A DNA stretch of 64,000 nucleotides, from positions 558,001 through 622,000 of the forward strand of contig NZ_BMZR01000002.1 in NCBI RefSeq assembly GCF_014652895.1, written 5' to 3'. Both the position numbers and the translations under genes were made by a program. The DNA is from Psychrobacter glaciei (GTDB lineage: Bacteria; Pseudomonadota; Gammaproteobacteria; Pseudomonadales; Moraxellaceae). Of this stretch, positions 17,621-26,123 are shown one piece after another. Numbering within the stretch: position 1 is the stretch's first letter; each line of letters opens with the position of its first letter. A model generated the notes under the pieces. It was not told the DNA's origin, searched no databases, and saw nothing but the letters and a program-made list of their open reading frames with translations.

Positions 17621-18787
17621 TTAATTGTCATCACTACTTAAGGCTGTATAAATACGGTTCAAGCCTTCTCTCAACACCGCTTGAGGACAGGCCACGTTAA
17701 TACGCATTTTAAGGTGTCCCTCATTACCATATTTGATACCAGAATTTAGCTCAACTTTAGCGTCTCTAAGCGTTTCATAAAGCACTTGATCCTCTTGACC
17801 ATACGCCGAGCAATCTAGCCAGATTAAATACGAGGCTTCTGGGCGCATAACCTTAATCTTAGGTAGATGCCCTTCTAAAAAGTGAATCGTTAATTCAATA
17901 TTGGACTCAATGTAAGCCAGCGCCTGTGCCAACCACTCACCGCCCTGTTCATAAGCACTACACATAGCCGCATAAGCAAATAGATTCAGTTCATATTCAT
18001 CGTTTAAGTTCTGCTGCTCGCTGATTTTTCTGAGTAATGCCTCATCTTTGGCAAAGATCATCGAGCCTTTAATACCAGCGATATTAAAAGTTTTGGTCAT
18101 AGAAGTAAGGCTTACTACGTTGTGCTCATAATCTTTTGCTAGCGTCAAAAAAGGCGTGAATGTGTGACCTTGTAAGGTTAAATCTTGATGAATCTCATCG
18201 CTGACAATCGCCACATTATATTTTTTGCAAATAGACAGCAGCGCTTCTAGCTCCTCTCTCGACCACACGCGTCCGCCCGGATTGTGTGGATTGCACAGTA
18301 AATACAGCTTAACCTTGTACTCAACTATCTTGGCTTCGATATCAGCCAAATCCAAGCGATATTTGCCCTCAATCTCTTTTAATGCAGAGGTCACCAGCTT
18401 GCGACCGTTTTGCTCCACCTTAGTCATAAAGGGTGTATAAATGGGATCATTGACCAATACCGCATCCCCTACTTCAGTAAATACGCTCATCATCAGTGCG
18501 AGGCTTGGCACGACACCGGGTGAGAACAAAATATGCTGCTCATCCAACCACAAATCATAACGACTACCATGCCAGTCAATAATCGATTTATACAAAGCCG
18601 CAGTGGGTTTGGTATAGCCCAATATGCCATGCTGCGCAATTTTCTCAATCGCGTTTAATATCGGCTGGGCAGCCTTAAAGTCCATATCCGCCACCCACAG
18701 TGGAATCGTGTCATCGGTATAGTGCCATTTGACTGACCCCGTATCACGCCTATCGATTATCTCATCAAAGTTATATAGCACTGACAT
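17621..18787 (-). CDS. MalY/PatB-family C-S beta-lyase (PLP-dependent)
   Basis: A 388-residue fold-type I PLP enzyme. Family markers are IPLWVADMDF near residue 28, LCNPHNPGGRVW, SDEIHQDL (Asp197) and the Schiff-base lysine in SLTSMTKTFNIAG (Lys232). MalY/PatB enzymes cleave cystathionine or cysteine conjugates to a thiol, pyruvate and ammonia in the cytosol. It ends 63 bp from the convergent FGGY kinase. AGGAGA precedes the ATG on the coding strand. The exact substrate is not inferable. Confidence 0.88.
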   Translation of the reverse strand: MSVLYNFDEIIDRRDTGSVKWHYTDDTIPLWVADMDFKAAQPILNAIEKIAQHGILGYTKPTAALYKSIIDWHGSRYDLWLDEQHILFSPGVVPSLALMMSVFTEVGDAVLVNDPIYTPFMTKVEQNGRKLVTSALKEIEGKYRLDLADIEAKIVEYKVKLYLLCNPHNPGGRVWSREELEALLSICKKYNVAIVSDEIHQDLTLQGHTFTPFLTLAKDYEHNVVSLTSMTKTFNIAGIKGSMIFAKDEALLRKISEQQNLNDEYELNLFAYAAMCSAYEQGGEWLAQALAYIESNIELTIHFLEGHLPKIKVMRPEASYLIWLDCSAYGQEDQVLYETLRDAKVELNSGIKYGNEGHLKMRINVACPQAVLREGLNRIYTALSSDDN

Positions 18788-19099
18788 TCTCCTAACAGAT
18801 AGTGGTCACTTATTATAGTCTAGATAATGGCGTTGTCTTTACTGTTTGAATGATTAGGACACGCCCTAGCAGTCTTAGCCTCTTTCAACCGTAATTATCT
18901 ATTCATCGGCTTAAACGACCTTTGGTAAAATAACCATATTATTAGTGAAATAATGGTTAGAAATTAGTGTTACAGTCATATTAACGTACTCTAATATATC
19001 ATCAAATCATTTATATCAGAGCATGTCGATAATCCAAGGAAGATGATTTATCAAACCACCTATTAAGCCAAAGATGGCTTTTTTAAAAGGATTAAAATT
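18788..19099. other. Intergenic region upstream of the adhesin
   Basis: It holds a half copy of the family C repeat (TGATTAGGACACGCCCTAGC, from 18851) and an imperfect hairpin around TAACCAT...ATGGTTA (about 18930-18960). AAAGGATT lies just before the adhesin ATG. Otherwise it is AT-rich and unremarkable. Confidence 0.5.
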
Positions 19100-21121
19100 A
19101 TGGAAATGGACTTCTCAAAACGCTCAGCACTCAAGCTTAGCTCACTCACATTAGCAGTTGCCGCAGCAACACTGGTATCAGTTTCTGCCTTCGCTGACAC
19201 AAACCCAAATTGTAATACAAATGCTGGCAATCCAACCGCTCTAGAGTGCGGTGTTAACGCTGCTGCGACGGGCATAGATGCGCTCGCTGTGGGTACAGAC
19301 TCAGTTGCAACTGGCAATTCTACTACTGCTGTGGGTGGTGAGTCAGTAGCGACAGGTCCAGGTTCTACCGCACTTGGCTGGCAATCCTCTTCTGTTGAGC
19401 GTGCTACGGCTGTTGGTCACTTAGCGACCGCCCAAGGAATCCGCTCAGTTGCCATCGGTGAAAATGCTGACGCACAAACCAACCTTTCTACCGCCATCGG
19501 TAATGAATCAATTGCCAATGGTACGGACGCTTTGGCAATTGGTGATACAGCCAATGCAACAGGCAATTCAACGACTGCCATAGGCGGTGAATCAGAAGCG
19601 ACTGGCCCTGGCGCAACCGCAATCGGTTGGCAGGCTATTACTCAAGGAAATCGCTCAACAGCACTTGGACACCAGACTTCTGCAATCGGTGTTCAGTCAG
19701 TAGCTGTTGGCGAAGATGCGTCAGCTACAGGCAATGGTGCAATCGCTATTGGCGGTAACAACGACGTAAACGCCGACGGAGTCTTAGATGAAGATGGTGT
19801 TGGCTCAAACGCCAATGGTAACGATGCTGTAGCAATTGGTGCTGCTGCTAGTGCTCAAGGAAATTCTACTACTGCTGTGGGTGGTGAGTCAGTAGCGACA
19901 GGTCCTGGTGCAACCTCTATCGGTTGGCAGTCAAAAGCAACTGCCGAACGTGCGCAAGCATTCGGTCATTTAGCCAATGCAAGCGGTGTACGCTCTACAG
20001 CAGTTGGTGAGGCAGCCGCTGCTCAAGGCGAAGCGTCGGTAGCGTTAGGTAATAAATCCGTGGCAGGTGGCACCAACGATACTGTCGCCATCGGTAACGC
20101 GGCAAACGCAGGCATGAACTCAGCCACTGCAGTCGGTGGTCAAGCCAATGCAGCAGGATTGGGTTCTACCTCTATCGGTTGGCAGTCAAAAGCCACTGCC
20201 GAACGCGCGCAAGCATTTGGTCACTTAGCCTCTGCGACTGGCCTGCGTTCAACGGCAGTCGGTGAAGCGGCCAGCGCTGAGTCAGACAACGCCATCGCTA
20301 TCGGTAACAACTCAGTCGCTTCGGGCCTTGACGGGGTGGCGATTGGTGGAGACAGAAGTGGTGTACGTCAGACGACTGCTTCTGGCACTTCTTCAACCGC
20401 TGTCGGTGCGCAAGCTCAAGCCACTCAAGCAGGGTCTACCGCAGTAGGTTGGCAATCAACTGCAAGCGCCGAACGCGCGCAAGCTTTCGGTCACTTAGCA
20501 TCAGCAACAGGGGTACGCGCTACGGCAGTAGGCGAAGCGGCAGCAGCGCAAGGTGATTCTTCTGTAGCGGTAGGTAATAAATCTAGTGCTAGCGGCGCAA
20601 ATGCTATCGCTATCGGTAATGGTGCAACAGCAGCAAGCGACAACCAAATCGTCTTAGGTAATGCCGGTCAATTACAGGCCAGTACAGGATCACAGTCAGG
20701 CGCAACCAACATAGTCACTACCGATGCCAATGGCACGTTAGGCGCTAGCGTCTCTGTCAACTCTTTGGCTACTGCAAACCAGCTAGCCAACACGGATGCT
20801 CAAGTCGCCAACTTAGGCACAGCCTCAGTTAGCAATGCGAGACAAATTAACGATTTGCGCAACGAGTACAACCGTCAAGAAGATCGCTTAGATGAAGCGG
20901 AAGACGGTATCGCAATGGCGCTAGCGCTCGAGACACCAGTCATTCCTTCAGGCAAACGCTACGCCATGACCATTGGCACAGGCTATTATAATAGTGGCTC
21001 AGCACTGAGCACCTCATTTGCTGGACGCGTGAATGACAGCATGACGATCTCAGCGGGTGCAGGATTTGGTCTGGATACTGGAAAAGTCGGGGCACGTGGC
21101 GGAGTAACCTTCGCTTGGTAA
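19100..21121 (+). CDS. YadA-like trimeric autotransporter adhesin
   Basis: A 673-residue type Vc secretion protein expected on the outer membrane. A signal peptide (about 1-32, ending VSAFA) precedes some 20 YadA-head repeats of the A(V/I)G..S.A.G type. A short neck and coiled coil (about 560-610, with NDLRNEYNRQEDRLDEAEDG) leads to a C-terminal YadA anchor of about 60 residues ending GGVTFAW with a terminal aromatic residue. Five longer cassettes of the GWQS...RAQAFGHLA...G.RSTAVGEAA type repeat inside the head. An Asp-rich insert near residue 220 (DVNADGVLDEDGVG) looks like a calcium-binding loop. The product is probably involved in adhesion or aggregation. Confidence 0.92.
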   Translation: MEMDFSKRSALKLSSLTLAVAAATLVSVSAFADTNPNCNTNAGNPTALECGVNAAATGIDALAVGTDSVATGNSTTAVGGESVATGPGSTALGWQSSSVERATAVGHLATAQGIRSVAIGENADAQTNLSTAIGNESIANGTDALAIGDTANATGNSTTAIGGESEATGPGATAIGWQAITQGNRSTALGHQTSAIGVQSVAVGEDASATGNGAIAIGGNNDVNADGVLDEDGVGSNANGNDAVAIGAAASAQGNSTTAVGGESVATGPGATSIGWQSKATAERAQAFGHLANASGVRSTAVGEAAAAQGEASVALGNKSVAGGTNDTVAIGNAANAGMNSATAVGGQANAAGLGSTSIGWQSKATAERAQAFGHLASATGLRSTAVGEAASAESDNAIAIGNNSVASGLDGVAIGGDRSGVRQTTASGTSSTAVGAQAQATQAGSTAVGWQSTASAERAQAFGHLASATGVRATAVGEAAAAQGDSSVAVGNKSSASGANAIAIGNGATAASDNQIVLGNAGQLQASTGSQSGATNIVTTDANGTLGASVSVNSLATANQLANTDAQVANLGTASVSNARQINDLRNEYNRQEDRLDEAEDGIAMALALETPVIPSGKRYAMTIGTGYYNSGSALSTSFAGRVNDSMTISAGAGFGLDTGKVGARGGVTFAW

Positions 21122-21166
21122 ATGGCGCAAAAATATCGACTCAACCAATCGCTATTTAACTCAATA

Positions 21167-21190
21167 AAACCTCGCGATTGCGGGGTTTCT
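21167..21190 (+). terminator. Terminator of the adhesin gene
   Basis: AAACCTCGCGATTGCGGGGTTT forms a short hairpin followed by CTT. The next gene is followed by an almost identical hairpin, so the terminator was duplicated with the gene. Confidence 0.8.
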
Positions 21191-21274
21191 TGCGGTATGT
21201 CTATTTTACTTATTACTGCACCTACTCTTTAATCACACCAACCAGCCTTTTGGGCTTTTAAAAAGGATTTACTC

Positions 21275-22117
21275 ATGAAAATGGACTTTCTACTACAATC
21301 AACACTAAAAATTAGTGCGCTTACCCTAGCCATTGCCGCGACCTCTGCATGCACTGCTATGGCAACAGGCGCTGAGGCTCAACCTGTTACTGCAAACGCT
21401 CAAATGATGGCAAACGCTAACCTTACTGCCATTACTTTAGGCAATAGTGCTATGTCTAGCGGCACTAACGACACAGTTGCTATCGGTAATATGGCCAATG
21501 CAGGTCTGAACTCCGCAACCGCTGTCGGTGGTCAAGCCAATGCCGCAGGCCTAGGCTCAACGTCTATCGGTTGGCAGTCAAAAGCCACTGCCGAACGCGC
21601 GCAAGCCTTTGGTCACTTAGCCAATGCTAGCGGTGTTCGCTCTACCGCAGTCGGTGAAGCCGCCATGGCTGGTGGCACCAATGACACCGTCGCTGTCGGT
21701 AACAAAGCCAATGCAGGTCTAAACTCCGCAACCGCTGTCGGCGGCGAAGCCAATGCCGCAGGTCTAGGCTCAACCTCTATCGGTTGGCAGTCAAAAGCCA
21801 CTGCCGAACGCGCGCAAGCATTTGGTCATATAGCCAACGCTAGCGGTGTTCGCTCTACCGCAGTCGGAGAAGCGGCAGCCGCACAAGGTGCAAACTCGGT
21901 CGCTCTAGGCAATAAATCTATGGCTGGCGGCATGAATAGCATCGCTATCGGTAACGGAGCAATGGCAGCCAAGACTAATCAAGTCGTCTTAGGCAGCGCT
22001 GGACAGGTGCAATCGAGTACGACCTCACAGTCAGGCACGGTCAGAATCGTCACTATCGATGACAACGGCACGTTAGGTACTATGATGGTTGACTACTATA
22101 AAAAATCAGCTAAATAA
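21275..22117 (+). CDS. Anchorless YadA-head repeat protein, paralogue of the adhesin
   Basis: A 280-residue protein with a signal peptide (MKMDF...LTLAIAATSACTAMA) and head repeats, including two nearly identical GWQSKATAERAQAFGH cassettes also present in the upstream adhesin. It ends soon after IVTIDDNGTLG, where the adhesin continues into stalk and anchor, so no outer-membrane anchor is encoded. It may be secreted, periplasmic or mixed into trimers of its neighbour. The Cys in TSAC is not preceded by a good lipobox. The intact ORF, AAAAAGGA ribosome site and own terminator argue against a simple pseudogene. Confidence 0.8.
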   Translation: MKMDFLLQSTLKISALTLAIAATSACTAMATGAEAQPVTANAQMMANANLTAITLGNSAMSSGTNDTVAIGNMANAGLNSATAVGGQANAAGLGSTSIGWQSKATAERAQAFGHLANASGVRSTAVGEAAMAGGTNDTVAVGNKANAGLNSATAVGGEANAAGLGSTSIGWQSKATAERAQAFGHIANASGVRSTAVGEAAAAQGANSVALGNKSMAGGMNSIAIGNGAMAAKTNQVVLGSAGQVQSSTTSQSGTVRIVTIDDNGTLGTMMVDYYKKSAK

Positions 22118-22180
22118 TTATAGTTGAGTGGTTAATACTGACGCTGGTGTAGTTATAGTCAGTCATACTAGATAAAACGA

Positions 22181-22207
22181 AAACCTCGCGATTGCGAGGT
22201 TTTTTTG
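22181..22207 (+). terminator. Terminator of the anchorless paralogue
   Basis: AAACCTCGCGATTGCGAGGTTTTTTT is a perfect stem with a U-tract, duplicated from 21167-21190. Confidence 0.92.
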
Positions 22208-22312
22208 GTTGGTATGTTTGGTTTGCTTGATGGTATTTTGAAGTGCTGCGTTAGATTTCGTGGTTATCAGAGCTACTATGAAGTGGGAGCCAATCCTGCC
22301 ATCCGCTATTAT

Positions 22313-22411
22313 CTGCTTGAATAGGCGTGGCGCGGCAACGGTTTGGGTCATTCCTGTTTGGTCACGAGACCGCCCCAAAACCTAGCCTTCGCAACACGCC
22401 TATTCAAGCAG
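22313..22411. repeat. Long imperfect inverted repeat upstream of the methylase operon
   Basis: CTGCTTGAATAGGCGTG (22313-22329) and CACGCCTATTCAAGCAG (22395-22411) are perfect 17-bp inverted repeats about 65 bp apart, with further partial pairing inward (GGTTTGGGTC against CCGCCCCAAAACC). It is GC-richer than the operon that follows. It could be a small structured RNA or a remnant of a small mobile element. The remaining gap to 22633 is AT-rich and promoter-like. Confidence 0.75.
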
Positions 22412-22633
22412 GATAGCCGCTACTGTCAGGGCTAGCGGTTACATCATATTCTTGCTTATAGCTGTCGTGATCGAAACTGCTAACTACATTTGTACCAACC
22501 TCCTGGACTAAAAACTAATTTTGTGACATGCTTGACAATATAGCGAAATATTGAATTAAACCGTGTACTAATAGCGCCTTAATTCATATAATCTCTATAT
22601 TACTTTAATATTGTTCATAAAACAGGCGTCTAA

Positions 22634-23878
22634 ATGTCATTTAAAGTGCTAGATTTATTCTCAGGTGCGGGCGGAATGGCTGAAGGCTTTCTTCAGGCTG
22701 GTTTTGTCATACCTTATGCAAGTGATATCAGTGAGCAAGCCAAAGAAACATATACAAACCGTCATAAACAGTTAGGCCACGATATTAATTTTTTTCAAGG
22801 TGATATCAATGAATTGAAAATATCAGAAAATTTAAATAATTTTCTTGGTAACGATATAAACAACATTGATGTAGTGACAGGTGGGCCACCATGCCAAGGA
22901 TTTAGCTTAGCTGGAAGACGAGACGAAAACGACACTCGAAATAAACTAATTCATAGCTATATTGAAGTACTTGAAACCGTTAAACCTAAGTATTTCGTAA
23001 TGGAGAATGTATTAGGTATTCTATCATCTGAACTTAGTATTTTTGATGGGCTAGCAGATACCTATCAGAACGAGAAGCTAACTACAATTCTAGAGAAAGA
23101 ATTTAAGCATATTGGCTACTCACATGTAGTACGTAAAGTTATGGACGCCAGTCAGTACGGCGTACCTCAGAAACGTATGAGGGTGATATTTTTAGGGACA
23201 AGAGATGATGTCTATCCTAAATTAAAACATCCAGAGCCAACATTAGACTATTTGAATTCCGCTCAATCCGCTATTGAAGATTTAGAGAGTATTGATATAG
23301 GTAAAAAGGTTTTACAATACAATAAGTCTGCTACCTCAAGCTATCAATTAGATTCTAGACAAGGTAGAACACCAAATATAGATGGAAAAACAATTGAAGC
23401 GACATCTCTTCACAATCATGAAGCTAGCCGACATACCGCGATTGTGACCGAGCGATTTAAGATTCTAAAGCCAGGCGAAAATATTCGCAATATGCTCGGC
23501 CGTCTCTCGTCTGAAAAGGCAAAAAAACTAGCTACCAAAAAGAATAACTGTAAAAAAATCATAGCTGAACAACCTTCACCAACTGTATTAACCTTACCAG
23601 ACGACTTGGTTCATTATAAGAAAAATAGAATCATGACGGTTCGAGAAATGGCCCGACTTCAGTCATTTGATGATAGCTTTGAATTTTTAGGAAAGCGTAC
23701 AACTGGTGGAAGTAGACGCAAAATTGAGACTCCTCAATATACGCTTGTAGGTAATGCTGTTCCACCACTCTTAGCCAAAGCAATTGGTAATGAAATAATG
23801 GCCTGTTTAGTTAAGTCTAAATCAATTGATACTAAAAATAGCGAAGTAGCTTCAAAGGAGTTGTTGGATGAAGTTTAA
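22634..23878 (+). CDS. DNA (cytosine-5-)-methyltransferase
   Basis: A 414-residue C5 cytosine methylase. Motif I DLFSGAGGM (from residue 7), motif IV GGPPCQGFS with catalytic Cys87, motif VI ENVLG, motif VIII QKRMRVIFLG and motif X LVGNAVPPLLAKAIG are all present in order, so it should transfer a methyl group from SAM to cytosine. The target site is not readable from sequence. It is the first gene of an AT-rich operon and overlaps the next gene by 11 bp. No restriction endonuclease gene is adjacent; the next two genes take that position. Confidence 0.95.
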   Translation: MSFKVLDLFSGAGGMAEGFLQAGFVIPYASDISEQAKETYTNRHKQLGHDINFFQGDINELKISENLNNFLGNDINNIDVVTGGPPCQGFSLAGRRDENDTRNKLIHSYIEVLETVKPKYFVMENVLGILSSELSIFDGLADTYQNEKLTTILEKEFKHIGYSHVVRKVMDASQYGVPQKRMRVIFLGTRDDVYPKLKHPEPTLDYLNSAQSAIEDLESIDIGKKVLQYNKSATSSYQLDSRQGRTPNIDGKTIEATSLHNHEASRHTAIVTERFKILKPGENIRNMLGRLSSEKAKKLATKKNNCKKIIAEQPSPTVLTLPDDLVHYKKNRIMTVREMARLQSFDDSFEFLGKRTTGGSRRKIETPQYTLVGNAVPPLLAKAIGNEIMACLVKSKSIDTKNSEVASKELLDEV

Positions 23879-26108
23879 AACAAGTTCTGGTATTAAGAGT
23901 ATTGTCGGTAAAGACTTAATAACGGATCGTTATGTTGCCATATTTGAGCTCGTTAAAAACAGCTACGATGCTAGAGCTACGGAAGTAATTGTCTCTTTTA
24001 ACACTTCTAATGATTCTGCAGAAGGTATTGGCTCATTAGATGATGGAAAGATTTACATTGTCGACAATGGTGTCGGAATGTCTAAGGATGATTTAGACAA
24101 TAAATGGCTTAGACTCGCCTACTCAGATAAACAAGAAGGTTCTCTTGAAGAAGAAGATGCTGATAAAAATAGCTTCAGAGAGATCAAAAACCGTGTTCTA
24201 GTTGGTTCAAAAGGAATAGGTAGGTTTTCTAGCGATAGTTTAGGTTCAGTCATCACTATACGTACGAAGGTTAACTATGAAAATATTGAGCATCAATTAA
24301 CTGTAAATTGGGATGATTTTGACAGAGATCTTAAAACACTATTTGAAGATGTTAGCGTTGAGTATAAAGAAAGTAGTCAGTTATCTCGTTCTAATATAGA
24401 TAGCTATACAATTATTGAAATTTCAAATCTTAGAAATACTTGGACAGAGGAACAGTTAGACGGTGTTACCGAAAAACTAAGACGGTTGAAGAATCCATTT
24501 ATTGAAGATGATGATTTAGATATCTATTGTGGTGTCAATATATTCATATTGAACCAAAAGTACAACCTTAATAAATCTAACCTTATTTATAGTAACATTG
24601 CAAACGTACTCAAAGAAAAAAGTATTAATATAACTGCGTCTATAAACCGCTCAAATGAAGGGGAATATAAAACTACTATTGCGTTGCATGATAGAGGAAA
24701 TCTAGTATATATAGTTGAGAAATCAGATGATTCAATTTTAACGCATGTTGATGAAATAGAAATCTCGGTAAACTACCTAACTACTAGTGCTAAATCTACA
24801 TTTACGAGGCGTATGGGTATACAACCTGTAAATTACGGTAATATATTTGTCTACCGTAACGGGTTTCATGTTAGTCCTTACGGCGAAGAGCACTATGATA
24901 TTTTTGGTTTAAACTTAAGGAAAACTCAGGGTTATAGTCGCTATTTAGCTACACGTGAGCTTATAGGTTTTATCAGTATAAAAGATAGTAAGAATCTATT
25001 TAAAGAGACTTCTTCAAGAAGTAATGGCTTCATTGAAAATGGTTACTTCAAAACTCTCGAAGAGTTTTACATGGATTTCATACAAAGACCTCTTGAACGC
25101 TATGTTCAGCTAATAAACTGGGGAGAGATTAAGAAGTCTGGAAAGGAAGTGCATTTAGAAGATGTTGATATAAAAGAAAATGAAAAAAACAATTTTAAAA
25201 AGTATATTTCTAGAGATAATTTTAAAGTTTTGAGTTTTAATTCGGAGTTGGATTTTGAAAAAAACAAACCTGAAAAAATAATTGAGCGTATTTCTGAAAG
25301 TATTAACAACCCTAAGCCAGACAAAAATAAATTAGATGATGATACTAAAACTCTGAGTAAGCAAATTAGAGACTTAAAAAAAGAGAACACTGAAACCGGG
25401 AAGAAAGCTGTTAAAACTGAGCGTAAAGCAGATCTACTTGAAGCTCAAAATAAGAATTTAGTTGAAAAACGCGATGGGGTTTCTTATGGAGAACAAATAA
25501 CTCATCATTTTACAATATTGGCTGAAAATTTAGATTATGCGTTAGATGATCTTTTAGATATTAAAAAAAATATTGAGGAAAGTGATAAAGAAAAATTCCT
25601 TAGTGCTATAGAAGGTATTAGATCAACGAAGCTAGAAATGGAAGTGTTTAGATATCTACTTCTAGGTACTAATTTTGATTTGAAAGCACCAGATATTATT
25701 AATTGGTACGAAATTACAGACTGGTATTTAAATAAAGGTGGTAGACGCACTTACTATGATAACTTTAAATCTAGCTGTAATATAATGGCAGATGATAAAA
25801 GTGAATGGTTAATAGACTCAAGTCATACTGACTTAGTAATGATGATTGAGAATTTTTATAGAAATGCTTTTGAACATGGAGCTTCTTTCATAGATTTTAC
25901 TTACTATAAAAATCGCCTTGAAATAACTAGTGATTCTGAACTCATTGATGAATCACTTGTGGAAACGATATTTGAGTTAGGTTTTTCTACGAAAAAAAAT
26001 GGCACAGGAATAGGGTTATCTCAAGTAAAAAGTTTTTTACTTGATATCGATTTTCAAGTTACAGCTGAAAATACAAATAAATTAGTATGTTTTACTATTT
26101 TGAAATAG
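23868..26108 (+). CDS. GHKL ATPase with MORC/Hsp90-like N-terminus and histidine-kinase-like C-terminus
   Basis: A 746-residue protein with two GHKL modules. The N-terminal one has FELVKNSYDA (Glu27, Asn31, Asp34), VDNGVGM (Asp66-Met71) and GSKGIGRFS (113-121), as in the Hsp90/MutL/MORC branch (HATPase_c_3 type). A middle S5-like region and a charged coiled coil (about 490-535) follow. The C-terminal module starts with a helix containing HisHis546-547 (GEQITHHFTILAENL), resembling a DHp helix, then an N-box IENFYRNAFEHG (Glu661, Asn662, Asn666), FELGFSTKKN and G2-box GTGIGLS (712-718). The G1 aspartate box is weak (SDSELIDES). MORC-like GHKL proteins in methylase operons are known from comparative genomics. 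I infer a sensor or switch ATPase. Confidence 0.85.
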   Translation: MKFKTSSGIKSIVGKDLITDRYVAIFELVKNSYDARATEVIVSFNTSNDSAEGIGSLDDGKIYIVDNGVGMSKDDLDNKWLRLAYSDKQEGSLEEEDADKNSFREIKNRVLVGSKGIGRFSSDSLGSVITIRTKVNYENIEHQLTVNWDDFDRDLKTLFEDVSVEYKESSQLSRSNIDSYTIIEISNLRNTWTEEQLDGVTEKLRRLKNPFIEDDDLDIYCGVNIFILNQKYNLNKSNLIYSNIANVLKEKSINITASINRSNEGEYKTTIALHDRGNLVYIVEKSDDSILTHVDEIEISVNYLTTSAKSTFTRRMGIQPVNYGNIFVYRNGFHVSPYGEEHYDIFGLNLRKTQGYSRYLATRELIGFISIKDSKNLFKETSSRSNGFIENGYFKTLEEFYMDFIQRPLERYVQLINWGEIKKSGKEVHLEDVDIKENEKNNFKKYISRDNFKVLSFNSELDFEKNKPEKIIERISESINNPKPDKNKLDDDTKTLSKQIRDLKKENTETGKKAVKTERKADLLEAQNKNLVEKRDGVSYGEQITHHFTILAENLDYALDDLLDIKKNIEESDKEKFLSAIEGIRSTKLEMEVFRYLLLGTNFDLKAPDIINWYEITDWYLNKGGRRTYYDNFKSSCNIMADDKSEWLIDSSHTDLVMMIENFYRNAFEHGASFIDFTYYKNRLEITSDSELIDESLVETIFELGFSTKKNGTGIGLSQVKSFLLDIDFQVTAENTNKLVCFTILK

Positions 26109-26123
26109 TCTTAGGATTTCTTT

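Noticed and set aside
21275-22117. Frameshifted pseudogene of the adhesin
   Set aside because: The frame is intact, with its own ribosome site, signal peptide and terminator, so it is annotated as a gene despite the missing anchor.
22163-22378. Minus-strand 71-codon ORF
   Set aside because: It covers the terminator and inverted-repeat region and has no ribosome site; secondary structure explains the sequence better.
22634-23878. Plain type II restriction-modification system
   Set aside because: No endonuclease-like protein is adjacent, and the two downstream genes carry GHKL, receiver and HEPN-like motifs instead.
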